The position numbers and the translations under genes were made by a program. Of a stretch of DNA of 64,000 bases, positions 33,527 through 45,245 are shown piece by piece. The stretch's first letter is position 1. Every line of letters starts with the position of its first letter. The notes below the pieces were generated by a model, which saw nothing but the letters and a program-made list of their open reading frames with translations, was not told where the DNA came from and made no database searches. Source of the stretch: Pomphorhynchus laevis. Lineage: Eukaryota > Acanthocephala > Palaeacanthocephala > Echinorhynchida > Pomphorhynchidae. The stretch spans positions 1-64,000 of the forward strand of contig WNNJ02003347.1 of assembly GCA_012934845.2 (NCBI GenBank), in the 5' to 3' direction.

Positions 33527-35395
33527 TGAATGACAAATGCGTGGTAATGGCGCGCTTACAAGCCCACTAAAAATGACAAAAAAGGATCAAACTGATAAAA
33601 AATAATCCTGCAGACAAATTTTGAATAGTATAAACAAGTAAGTCGAGCGGATGTACGAAGGAAGCGAATTCCAAACAAGAGGAGCAGCAACAGGAAAAGA
33701 ACGGAGGCGATAATTTGTCGAATAATTTGGAGTGTAGATAAGAAGGAATGAGATGATCTTAAGGATAAAGAAGCAGGAAGAGATTTATCGAGATATGGAA
33801 CATGTAAGTATGAAGGGGAATTGCGATGCAGTAATGATGAATCCGGATAATCAAACGAAACTGGACACGATGGCTAATTGTTGGAAGCCATGGAAGATTG
33901 AAAATATGTTGAGATATGTGGTAAAAACGGCGGAAATGTAGGATAACGCGAACTGCTGAGTTTACAATACGTTGGAAAGGTTGGAGAGTAGTTTTGGGAG
34001 AGTACAAGAACAGGCTAAGGCAATAATCGATTCGGGAAAATAAAAGGGCAGATAAAAGGAAAGACCTGAGTGAAAATCGATCAACCTACGAATACGGCGA
34101 ATATCACATAGTAACAGGAACGAGGAGCGGACTTTATCGAAAACAAATGACTTGAAAGAAAGATGGTTGTCAAAGTGGAAACCGAGGAATACGATATCAT
34201 TAACGACATGAAGAAAAAATGAGTAGTTATATACGGTATGTGGAGTAGTGTTGAGGTAAGAGGGAATTATTATGATTTAGGACTTTGCAGGATTGAGCGA
34301 TAGGTGAAGCGAAGAAATGCACCGGGAAACGGATAAGAGGCAACGGAGGAAGTGAATATAAGATCATCGATTTGAGAGGAGGATAGATAAGAGTAGAGGA
34401 GAATGTCATCAGCATATTGCATAACATGGAAATTGTGTGTTTTGATTATTGAATAGAGATCACTCAGAAAAAGAGAAAAAATAACGGGACCTAGTACTGA
34501 GTATTGAGAACCCCCATGTGGAAGAGTAGAGTGTTGAGAGGCAAAAGCTGAATGAACACTGAAAGAACGGTCAGACAGATAAGATAAAAGGAGACAAAAG
34601 TAGAACCTTGTGGAAACGGAGATATATGTGAAAAGCGTGACGCATGCAGCGCTTAGAACAGTCAGTATCAATCCATGGTGTGTTTCGAGAACGCTTATGA
34701 GTGTGTGATCGGCGAAGTAATATGTAATAAAGAATGTTGTTAGCTCGGAGTTGATAAATTTCCACGGTCGATTGAAGTTAGGCGAAACTCGATAGAGAGC
34801 AAGCTAATGAGTAAGATTTAGGGTAAGTAGAAAGTGGTCAGAGATATCAGGATCTGAGATATCAAATGAAGCAAGTGTAGAGAAACTACACAAAATTGCA
34901 ATGATATCAAGGGTACCGCCAAGTATGTGAGTAGGAGGGGTCCTAAGTAAATTGAGATTATAGTCGGAAAGAATGTTTACAAGTTTGATGGAACCTGAAT
35001 CGGAAGGGCGGTCCAAGCGAATGTTGAAATCACCTAGTACAAACAGTGGGGGTGCTGAAAGTGAACAATAAGAAAGAAGATCAGCTAGTTCATCGAAGAA
35101 CTTGAATGAAGGATGGGAAGCCCAAGGACGATATATGATAGCGAGTTCGAATAGAAAAGGATGATACAATCTCAGATAAGTAATTCGAAATATTCGGGTG
35201 CTAGAGAACAATTAATTTTTATGAGAGACGATGGAGCGCGTGCAAAAGCGACAAATCTCACCGTTATTCGAAGTGGATGTTGATAACGCATTATCAGAAA
35301 AGTGAAAAAAAATCAACGAAAGAGACTCATTTTAAACGTAGACGACGGATAGCGAGCGAGATCATTACAATTAATATGCCAAGATTCAGTTATAC
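33527..35395 (-). mobile_element. L2/CR1-like LINE, family A copy 2, truncated
   Basis: The 3' terminus shares GACAAATGCGT...GCGCTTACAAGCCCACTA with copy 1. Coding remnants on the minus strand: EN (35211-34804: LGDFNIRLDRPSDSGSIKL, ISDHFLLTLNLTH), RT (34671-34270: YSVLGPVIFSLF, YADDILLY at 34416-34405) and tail (34007-33759: QRIVNSAVRVILHFRRF). It is shorter than copy 1 between EN and RT, so internally deleted, and it lacks ORF1. The 5' end (near 35395) abuts LINE D copy 2. Confidence 0.78.
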
Positions 35396-36655
35396 GACTT
35401 CAGGAGCAGGGATCTATCTGTTCCAGATATCCTATACTCCTAGGGGCCATTTCGGGCACCTTAACATCCCACGCATCACTCTACACTCGGGTCTGTCAGC
35501 TTTTAGCAGACAGTCAGAGAGATGAGTTCGTCATCACAATGCTTTTAGCCTCACCGTCCGATGTTTCTGGTATCAACATTAGCCGACCTTTATTTTTACC
35601 AAAAAATAGATAGATTACATGCCCTAAAGATCTGCGGCCCATCTTGATTCAAAACTCACTCATCTCCATCTACGAAAACGCGCTTGCTCGTAGAATCCGC
35701 GACCACCTAAGTAGGCATTATTTAATCCCACCAGGCTTTCACGGGTTTGTCAAAGGTCGCTCGGTCCATTAAGCAATAGATGAAGTGCATCGGTTTTGTT
35801 AAGATAACAGTCATCAGATTTCTGTGGTTGTTTTTCTTAACTTTTCCGCTGCATTTAGCCGCATTTCCATTTCATTTGTTATCTCTTCTCTTAGCTTCCT
35901 CGGGTTGCCTGTGAGAATTGTTAAAATGGTGGATATACTGCTGTACACCAAGCGGTGTATATATGTAGTCCTGGACTCAGGTGTATATATGTAGTCTCGG
36001 ACATCAGCAGCTGTTTTTAAGATTAAAAGACCAGTTAAGCACGTCCAATCTTATTCTCAACTAATCTAAATCGCAGGTGGTTGTATTTAATGGTGCACCA
36101 CTGACAAAGAAAAAACTAAAGAGACCAGTAATCTCAGCTATCTTCCATATTGAACAATCAACCATTCCCTACCATCACACGTCGCGTAAAATACCGATGT
36201 GTACCATTACGGTTTAATGGTTGATCTGATCAGACTTGAATAAATACCAGTGTACTGAACAGAGCTAGATGGGCTCTGAAACGGGCTCAGCATATGTCAT
36301 TAAGTTAGAAAGCTCAGGTGCGCCTTGGGATACCTTTGCAATCTCGAGATTAGTTTTCTTTTCTAGAGGACGTTCCTAAGGTTTCTTAAGCTCCTTGTTT
36401 CGAGATTACCTACCATAGTACACCTCGACTGGACCATCAGGTGTGTGAGAGAGACCCTGGGTGTCTCAGACGGAAGGCGGTGCACTGATGTAAACTGAAG
36501 GGAACTAATCCCCCTTGCCCGTCATCGTAGAAGACTCAACTATTCGTCTGACTTCACTTCATCCGGCTTCTTTTTGGATTTATTGTTTGGCTCCTTGTTT
36601 TTGTCCTTGTATAATTTACCTCTAAGTTTTGGCATGTAAAAAACATTTATTTATT
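35396..36655 (+). mobile_element. LINE D copy 2, heavily decayed
   Basis: Starts in the linker before the RT (TCAGGAGCAGGGATCTATCT), continues through CCTAAAGATCTGCGGCCCAT (fingers) and GGTTTGTCAAAGGTCGCTCG, and loses the YADD region to a deletion near 35960-36000. It ends with a 3' UTR unlike D1 and a TTTATTTATTTATT tail. Many stops; no open frame survives. Confidence 0.75.
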
Positions 36656-37249
36656 TATTTTTGATTTTGCTAAGATAAAATTTTGATTGTCCATCTGATT
36701 TTTATTCAATTTTAGGGACAATGAGCATCTTTAATGCAACTAAGCGTACGATAATATGCAATCATTGTGGTCGTGATAGATGAATCGATCTAACTAAAAA
36801 TCGTGTTTGAGAATTTTCTTAAATAATGAAGTAAAACTAATCGAGATAATAATTTAGCTACGTGATATTCCAAGTAATACATTTTGAATTCAATTCAAGA
36901 TTATATCATAATATTGACAGATGCATCATGAATACACCTACAGTAGCCACATTTACTTATCTTATTATTGGTCTTGATCAAGAATTGCACGACGTTTAGC
37001 AGGTAAGTGATGCAAAGATTAAATGTTTAATATGCCGTTAACATTGTCTATTTCAGAATACTGTTCTGAAACAATCTATTTAGTTATCTTTATTTGGGTC
37101 TGATATAACATAATCTCATCGTTATTTAAATATCTGAGCAAGTTTAAATTATATTATCCTTACCGTTACTTTGGGGTTGAATTACTTAAAATTTGCCTTT
37201 TTTAACTATTAGTTGTTCCAGCTCTAAAGTTGAAATATCTTCATAAAGA
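36656..37249. other. Spacer, nothing recognised
   Basis: AT-rich, no supported feature. Confidence 0.4.
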
Positions 37250-37765
37250 TTTCGACCCATATTCTTCGACCCAACATATCAGTGGGCCCAATACAGCGGG
37301 ACCAATGAACGGTTAATCCATTGATCAATCAGATAAGCTAACTGAGTCTACGTATTTTATATTATTTATAGATTAAAAAATGATGGTAAATAAAAATTAA
37401 ATAATTACAAATAATGAATAATTAAATAATTATAAATAATTTTTGTACAAGTTTTATATAATTTATATCAAGTTAAAATGTTAAATTGAAATTTAAAATA
37501 AAAGTCCATTTTTATGAATTGACTAATAAATAATATACGATGTATTCGAATAAATAATATAAGTCATCAGGAGGAATTTCAATGTTATCATGTTTCCTGT
37601 CCTATTTTTCAATCCAACATAGCAGCTGGGCCAAATACAGGTTAATGACGTATTTCATCTAAAATTTGATTAGCTAGTATCTTATTATAATACAAAGTAT
37701 ATTATTGATTATCAATCCAAAAAAATTCAGCTCAAGAGTTTAAATTTATTTCTAATAATATTTGA
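37250..37765 (-). repeat. Naiad 3' end, copy N4
   Basis: Minus strand: last RT codons (37765-37700 region, eroded), 3' UTR with AACATAGCAGCTGGGCCAAA (37616 onward) and the terminus AGCTAACTGAGTCTACGTAT at 37336. A second, shorter piece of the same UTR (CCCAACATATCAGTGGGCCC, 37260) sits just outside the terminus, suggesting two overlapping insertions. Confidence 0.7.
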
Positions 37766-39079
37766 TATTTTCTTCAATTTTAATTAAAATTTGAGTTTGC
37801 ATTACGCAAATGCTAAATCGCGGGGATTTTCATATTATATTAGCTTAAAAAAGGTTGAAGAAAATGTTAATAGTAATGCACTGCTCAGACGGAATTCTGT
37901 TGAATTATATTACCTACAATATTGCATGTCAATTTCGGAATTAATCTTCAACGATAGGCGGAAATTGGATTTTTACCGCTAACATGATGCCTTTATGATG
38001 CATGCGTGTTAATTCTAACATTATGCCTTTACATAATTTTTGAATAACCATATTAAATTTTTACTGTCGTTTATTTAATAACTGAAATTATTGAACTAAT
38101 TTTTGTATAAATGTTATTTTACTAAATAGGCTAAAAATCCTACGAGGGTGGTAACTAGTTTTCCAAATAAAAAGAAAGAAAATATCTACTAGCTCTTAAG
38201 CATTTTCACAATTTGAAATTAATTAATTAATTTATCATTGAAATTTACGAATTAAATTTTCTAAAAAGAGTTTAATTACGATTCAACGGTTTCGACATAC
38301 CAAAAAAATTAAACAGAAATTACTATTAAGTAGAAAAGCAAATCAGATATTATTTTGTAGAATTTTTTAGAATGGACTAGACGCATATCATCTTAAGAAT
38401 GTACAATTCAAATTTTGTTAATTACTTGTGATTTGTTTCTTTATTCAATTTTAATTCGCTTGTAAAATAATTTTTAATATTATAATATTAAATAATTTAT
38501 ATTTTTTAATATTTCTCTAACTTTTTACTATTCTTTTCAGTTTCTAATTTGAATGGTGTTGTTTTATTTGTGCTTAATATTTTATCGTATTTTGATAAAA
38601 TAAGATAAAATAAAACCTATTTCTTTAATTTTTCAAATGATTGCTTTCCGTGAAATTTTCGCTGTTGCGTTCGATGCTTGTTATGTTCATTTTTATGACG
38701 ATATACATTTCTTATTTTGGTATCTTGATTTGAGTTTTCCGGACATTGTTGATATTGTTGTAAACGAAACTTCAAAACATAGATAAGAAAATTATATCCT
38801 GTTTTATGCAATATATTTTAGTATATCCGTTTCCAATTTCAATACTCCCTTGACGATTTGAATACTTTGACAGAAGTGAAAATAATTCTAGAATATCAAT
38901 ATTTTAAAAATCTAGAATTAAGTTTCTTTGCCAAGCATCGCATTAAATGTATTCAAGCCTTAAAATATATTCCAAAAATATTTTACCAATATGTATTGCA
39001 AATATATTATTATAATATAATAATATATTCGTGCATATATTAAATATATTATTTACGTTCGAATATATATAATTGTGAG
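37766..39079. other. Spacer, nothing recognised
   Basis: AT-rich. Short frames at 37791, 38617 and 38858 show no recognisable motif and I do not call them genes. Confidence 0.45.
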
Positions 39080-39304
39080 TGCGAAAAATCGCTTGAAACT
39101 GCGGTCCAGTCGCCAAAGCCGGCTACATTCGATTTTTAATCTATATTTGCTGCTAAATAACTAGACTTCGATCATCAGCGCCATCAGTCTAATGTATCAC
39201 TCCGAGACGTTCCTTACTACCCAGCAGTCATCGTCAGATGAAGTGGTTAGGGTGCTTTTCGACTGCTTTTGTGATAACTATAAAGGACACCAGCAATTCC
39301 TCGC
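39080..39304. repeat. Direct repeat P, copy 1
   Basis: Starts TGCGAAAAATCGCTTGAAAC and contains CCCAGCAGTCATCGTCAGAT. Repeated 391 bp downstream at 39471-39693 with scattered substitutions. Its place just upstream of a Penelope-like endonuclease suggests part of a tandem or pseudo-LTR arrangement. Confidence 0.8.
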
Positions 39305-39470
39305 GATGATATGCGAAACTCATGTGCGTAAAGCGTTTTTACTGACTTGTGGTGTGTGGGGGACATTCTAGTTATTCATTATATAAGGCTCAAATGCGTA
39401 TCCGTTGATTACGAAGCACTGAATTTCTCACATGATTCCAAAAGGAATGCATTATTTTACATATTGTTAT

Positions 39471-39693
39471 TGCGAAAAATCGCTTGAAACTGTGGTCCAG
39501 TAGCCAAAGCTGGGTACGATTAATTGTTAATCTATATTTGCGGTTCAATAAATTGATTTCGATCATCAGCTTTATCAGTCGAATGTATTACTCCGAGACG
39601 ATCCTAACCACCCAGCAGTCATCGTCAGTCGGATGAAGTGGTTAAGGTGCGTTTCGACCGCTTTGGTAATAACTATAAAGACACCACGAGCAT
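39471..39693. repeat. Direct repeat P, copy 2
   Basis: Second copy of repeat P; the unit differs by scattered substitutions and a few small indels (for example TCGTCAGTCGGATGAAG versus TCGTCAGATGAAG). It leads directly into the Penelope-like endonuclease remnant at 39700. Confidence 0.8.
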
Positions 39694-39699
39694 TCTGCG

Positions 39700-39965
39700 C
39701 ATTTACATGTGCAAATGCGTAGAATGCTCTAAAATGTACATTTGACAGACAGGCAGGTAAATGAACGTCCGCGCTCTAACGCGTGGATGCGATATTATAC
39801 ATAAACGCTCAAAAAATGGCAGAGCTGTCAGACATTGTATAGAGAATACCAACCACATAATGAAAACAACGATAGTCGAGGCTAATATACAGACACGAAC
39901 AAGAGAAAAAAGCAAGAATTATATTGGATAGGTCAAGAAATATGTCGGATCAGCAATTAAACAAC

Positions 39966-39967
<2 letters not shown>
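39700..39967 (+). pseudogene. Canonical Penelope-like GIY-YIG endonuclease remnant
   Basis: Split over frames, the plus strand encodes a C-x2-C start (CKCVECSKMYI), a Q-T-G-R box, NERPRSNAW / KNGRAVRHCIENTNHIMK (the R and H-x-x-H region) and IVEANIQTRTREKSKNYIG (the E-A and C-terminal region) of the GIY-YIG nuclease that sits at the C-terminus of Penelope/Neptune-type elements. Stops and shifts disable it. It is unlike the Naiad EN at 48243. The remnant runs into a (TA)n tract. Confidence 0.62.

Positions 39968-40045
<78 letters not shown>
39968..40045. repeat. (TA)n microsatellite
   Basis: About 78 bases of uninterrupted AT dinucleotides between the Penelope-like endonuclease remnant and the palindrome. 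Confidence 0.97.
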
Positions 40046-40047
<2 letters not shown>

Positions 40048-40048
<1 letters not shown>

Positions 40049-40488
40049 TTACCGTAATTCTTTCTGATCTGATACGACTATATATTGTGGGCGATGCAAG
40101 AGTTTTGATAAAATTTTGTGAAACTTAATCACTGAAGAAGGGCAGTAGCCCGAAAGCTTTAATATAAATAATAATAGTTTTATTTTTCGAGTTTGTTCTT
40201 CCAGACAACAAATGTATTATTTATTTGCATCGTTACAAGAACGATCCAACCTCGATCCGGTTATATAGCGTACCACCGGATCGAGGTTGGATCCTTCTTG
40301 TAACGATGCAAATAAATAATATTTTTATTGTCTAGAAGAACAAACTCGAAAAATAAAACTATTATTATTTATATCAAAGCTTTCGGGCTACTGCTCTTCT
40401 TCAATGATGCAGTTTCACAAAATTTTATCAAAACTCTTGCATCGCCCACAATATATAGTCGTATCAGATCAGAAAACATTACGGTAAG
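40048..40488. repeat. 441-bp near-perfect palindrome with hammerhead-like cores
   Basis: Two 213-base arms (40048-40260 and 40276-40488) around a 15-base centre, matching at the large majority of positions. The outer ends are CTTACCGTAAT / ATTACGGTAAG; the inner ends are CTCGATCCGG / CCGGATCGAG. The left arm contains CTGAAGA (40132-40138), GGGC-AGTA-GCCC (40140-40151) and GAAA (40152-40155): the hammerhead order with one extra A before stem II. In the right arm the first motif reads TTGAAGA. It probably represents two opposed ends of a Penelope-like element. Confidence 0.92.
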
Positions 40489-40580
40489 TAGATTAAATTA
40501 TAAAAGTGTATCCCATAAAAAGATCCAATGAGAAAGCAAGCAGCGACAGCGATTAAAATTCCTGCCGAATAAAATTTGTA

Positions 40581-40732
40581 GTTGTCTGGACAGCATGCTT
40601 TCTGTCGTAATGCGACCTGATAGCTGAAGCTATTATGTAGCCAGCTAAAATACAAGTTAGTCGAAGAGGTCCGGAAATATCTCAACAAAATGAAATTCAA
40701 CCGACTACCAACAAGACGATTTTAATGCATCA
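40581..40732. repeat. Direct repeat Q, copy 1
   Basis: Starts GTTGTCTGGACAGCATGCTT and includes AGTCGAAGAGGTCCGGAAAT. Repeated 258 bp downstream. One frame reads LVEEVRKYLNKMKFNRLP, but stops precede it and no gene is claimed. Confidence 0.85.
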
Positions 40733-40838
40733 TTTCAATCTGATGGAGGACCACCATGTTTATCGTCAATATAGTGCATGCTGAGGGACGAAACAACGAT
40801 GATACAGGGACGTCCACTGATGAGTCCCGCCCTGTGGA

Positions 40839-40985
40839 GTTGTCTGGACAGCATGCTTTCTGTCGTAATGCGACCTGATAGCAGAAGCTATTATGTAGAC
40901 AACTAAAATAAAAGTTAGTCGAAGAGGTCCAGAAATATCTCAACAAAATGAAATTCAACCGACTACCAAGACGATTTCAATACAT
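40839..40985. repeat. Direct repeat Q, copy 2
   Basis: High-identity copy of 40581-40732. The spacer just before it (40785-40835) holds GGGAC-GAAA and CTGATGA-GTCCC, a permuted hammerhead-like core, plus ACAGGG/CCCTGT. Confidence 0.85.
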
Positions 40986-42129
40986 CAGCGATTAAATTAT
41001 AAAAATTTACGTTATCCGAATTACTGCGATTACGTAAAATAAGGTATATGCTTAAAGAATAGCTGGTACGAATATAAGAATGTCGTATTTTTATGAATGA
41101 ACTATAAATTTGTTGAAAACGTTGGATTAAGTATCGTCATTCATAATTAAATAACCCCAAATGCCATAACTAAAATATCGAATGTTATAGTAGCCGAGTG
41201 ATTTTTGATCGTTATAGTTATTTTTTCTTATCGATTTTGAATGTAATTTACAATTCAAAATATAAAGACAAATTAATACATTGTAAACCAACGCCGTCAA
41301 CTAACCGCCTGCGCCAACAATGCTAAGCTCGTTTTCAAGGTTCATCTTCATCGGGCTTAATCTTATTAGCCCGACCACCAGTGTTACTACTTTCACCTGC
41401 TAACTCGCTTAAAACATCGTGACTTTCTCTTTCTCATTCAAAATATATTAAACTGAAGAAATACAAGGATAGACTTTTAAACGCATTTTATATTTAATAT
41501 ATAATTTAACAAATGGATCCGTAATTAGGGTATTGCTTTTCTAATTTCCGTGAACGCATGTTGGAACTTACTGTAAATAAAGTATCACTAAGAATTCTAA
41601 AAATCTTAAGTGGTTTACCTGTTTTAAGGATCCAGGTGTAAAAGAACTTAAACTTTAAGCAAACAAGGTTTTTATTTTGCCTGACGAAATTTCGCTATGT
41701 ATCCATGGATACAGTTAGGTTTTGTTCTGCTTTTAAAAATAATAATTTTACTCTTACTCGGGCAGGTAAAGTCCCAAACAAGGAGGCGACGCTTATACCA
41801 TGGGATGATTTGTGCGCCGTCGGATCTCTTTCCATCGTCTCTGCACAATCCGACTGATTCGAGATAGGACTAGAATTCAAGATAGGACTAGAATTGAAAG
41901 CGAACAAATGCAAATTTCTATACTGCAGAATTAAAAGAACTAAAATGCTTTTAATCAGGATTGGAAAGAGAAAAAGATCTAAGAATTGTGCGTAATAATG
42001 TTTCCACTAATTAATAGTAATAATAAGGGTTTTCTTAAATAAATAATACAAAGTGTTCATAGTCAGAAACAGAGAAACAGAAAGCTACAAAAACTAGAAG
42101 AAAACGAATCGATAAATTGACACTGTTTA
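40986..42129. other. Spacer, nothing recognised
   Basis: Mixed-composition sequence with no motif I can assign. It includes GGATAGGACTAGAATTGA-like duplicated words near 41870. Confidence 0.4.
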
Positions 42130-45100
42130 ATCTTCTTAATGACTCACGGCCTCAGGGCCAGTGGGATCTGAGCTCTCCATTCGAGCCAACACGGCGCTCT
42201 TCGACTGAACCACCCGGGGTCTTTCACCCCCTCCCAAGTCCAATCGAGGCGAACTATGCCGGGTAATCGAGAGACGAAGAGCTTGAGAAACCTTAGCCTT
42301 TGCTCTGAGGGATGTCCTTTAGAGAAGACTAATTCCGAGATAGTCCAAGTGCACCAGAGGCGCACCTGAGTTTTCCCTTTCAATGACAGATGCAGGCCCC
42401 GTTTCAGGGTCCATCTAGCTCTCTTCAGGATACGTTTAAGTCTATCCAGGTATGCTTTCGCCGACAAGTTCACCGTAACAGTGAACCCCAGGTAGTTTAC
42501 TCGACTCGTAAAAACAGGGAGTGGTTGATTAATCAAAATAGAGGAGAGCGCAGAGAGTACTAATCTCTTAAGTTTCTTCTTTGTTGCAGGGGCGCCATGA
42601 AAGACAACCACCTGCGATTTAGCGGAGTTTAAAATAAGATTGGACTTGGGTAACTGGTCTTTTAATCTTTAAAAGAAACGACTGATGTCCGAGACTACGT
42701 CTTTGCACCTGCATCCAGAGAACAGGGTTGTGGTATTATCAGCGTATACCACTAGACGTTGTTGGCGTGTAAATATTTTAAAGAGATCAATGGAAGCAGC
42801 AAGGAACAAGATAGGAGAAAGAGGGGATCCTTGGGGCACACCCGTAATAGGGTAGAACTGACGCGCATCAGGGTCGTCTTCATAATAGAATCGCTTAGTG
42901 TACAGCAGTATTTCCACCCTGTTAAAAATTCTCGCAGGCAACCCAAGGGACCTGAGAGAAGAGATAACAAAGGGAATGAAGATTCGGTCAAATTCAACAG
43001 AAAAGTCAAGGAAAACAGCCACAGCAAGTTGATAACTATTCTACTAACAAAACTGATGCACTTCACCTACAGCCGAATGAACCGAGCGACCTTTGACGAA
43101 CCCATGGAAACCTGGTAAGATTAAGTTTCGCCTACTTAGATGATCGCGGATTTTACGCGCAAGCGCTTTCTCGTAAATCGACACGAGGGAATTCTGAATC
43201 AAAATGGGCCGCAGGTCTTTAGGACAAGAGACCGGATTTTTTTTGGAAAAGAGCATGTCTACTAATGTTAGTGCCGATTACATCGGAAGGGGTGGCTTAA
43301 AGCATTATGACGGCCACTTCTCTTCTTTGTTCGGCTGTCAAAAGCTGACAGACACGAGAAGAGAGTGGAGCGACGGATCTGGTGGTGCCCGAAAGAGGCT
43401 CTCAGGAGTTAAGAATATCAGTGACAGATAAGTCTCTACTCCTGAAGTCACCCCAACGCGGGATTGTTGAGGTGATTTAGTGGCTCCATAATTATGTAGG
43501 GATTGTGACTCATCCAAAAGCTTATCAAGACCTATTTTTCTAATCCAGCTTAATGCTCTATCCCTACAACAGACAAACTTCTTCTTCTTGAATATCTTTC
43601 AGAAGGAAGACTGGGCAGGATTAAGATAAGCAATGCTTGCCCTATCCTTACCCAGTTGGAACATATATCTAGTGCTCCAATATTCTTTCGAGAGAACTTG
43701 TTTGGAAGAAGCAGTGAGATTAGTAAGACGGAGCATATACGCTAATATCTTGAGTTTTGTCAAAGTGGGACTGTAAACACGACCTCTGTAGGTAACGAAA
43801 GCATCGCGGTAGCTTGCGAATGGAGGTAGGAATTAAATTCGGATAGACTCTCATTACCAATTCTGGGGAAGCGCATTATAGCTGCCTGAAAGAAAGCTAC
43901 TCTGATAGGATCAAAGTGGAATCTCCTTCGAAGCAACGTATCCTCTTCTATCCGACAACGAATCAAATCATGAGAGGTGGACATGTGTTGTCGCGACTGC
44001 TCCGTACAGTGACGTTTCAACAACCACATCTCATGGAGCAGTAATAAGTCGATGAAAGAATTCGTTGATGTGCAATGAAAGGTGAGGGACGGTGGTTTGT
44101 GTGTAAGATAACCGTTCCTGACTATGTGAAGTGGTGTATTAATCCAACGACCAGTTATGTAGTTGAAGTCATCAAGTACCATGTCATAGCCGCTATCGAT
44201 GATCCTATCTAGGAGGTCATGGTTCTTGAGAATCTCCCCTGGACGGATGTAGACATTGGCTAGTCTGAGGCGTTTACCGTTCTTACAGAGTGAAACTACT
44301 AAACAAGACATGGCTGGGCAAGAATAGTTGAGTAGAAGGGACGATCTTAAGGAGCATTTAACTAAGGTCCAGAGTCCTTGAGATGGAGGAATGAGGTGGG
44401 GTTATGTACGGAGTATAGTGGGAACAAATGTGCTGAGGGATAAATCGAGTAATGTTCTGGGGCAGACCGATAGACCGCGTCTCCTGAAGGACTATAACAT
44501 CTGCATCTCTACCAGATAGAAGTCTAAGGGCAGAAGCTCCTCCCGAATTCCACTGAAGAATATTCAGTGAAAAAGGCTCACGAGTACTCTGCATTGTGTT
44601 TGGTCAGCTGGGTGGGATTGCCTCATCCCTAGACAGAGCTAGGGGCGGAAAGGTTGCCCTTCCCGCCACTAACTCTGTTCTGGGCGAGCACTTGCCCACG
44701 GGCATTTCATTCATCTCCCTGTGAAGCCGACTTATATTTCTTCAGGAGCTTCTCGTTCTTAATGGGGGGGGGTACGACGTGAGCCGATGCTCCTCTCTTT
44801 TTCGAGCTAGGTAAAGCATGCTGAGTGGAAACTCCCGGACTTGAATAAAGTACAAAGACCAAGGCGGAGACCATATTTTCCACATTTTTGATGGCAGAAT
44901 GTATCTTAACGTCCATACCACTCAGAATGTCCTCGTCTGTCATCCTTGAGGCCGATCCAGAATAAGTTAAATCGGGTTTCTTTACTACAGCAGACCTGGA
45001 GAAGTTGTTCATGTAGTCCTTAAAGCATGCACATTTACGGGACTATGCAAGATGGCTCCCACCATAGTTTGAGCATAAGACGTTTAAAATGCACCTCTCC

Positions 45101-45245
45101 CCGGAACCAATACTTTTGCATGATGAAAGACTATAGACTCCGCAGGTCTTTGATCTGGAATTGTGTAAGAAATCAACGATTTACCTTTCGAAATGCCCAT
45201 TTTGCTTGATTTGTTTCCTTTTGAAGCTCCGCAACTGTTTAAATT
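42130..45245 (-). mobile_element. LINE D copy 3, near full length, decayed
   Basis: Minus strand, from the 5' side: ORF1 C-terminal part (45012-44707: DEDILSGMDVKIHSAIKNVE), EN start (44594-44358: FSLNILQWNSGGASALRLL, DVIVLQETRS), EN end (44311-43760), RT (43256-42669) and tail (42611-42144). The catalytic box has become YADN (42746-42735) and motif A reads FLDFSVEFDR, so the RT is dead even where open. Numerous shifts. Confidence 0.82.
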
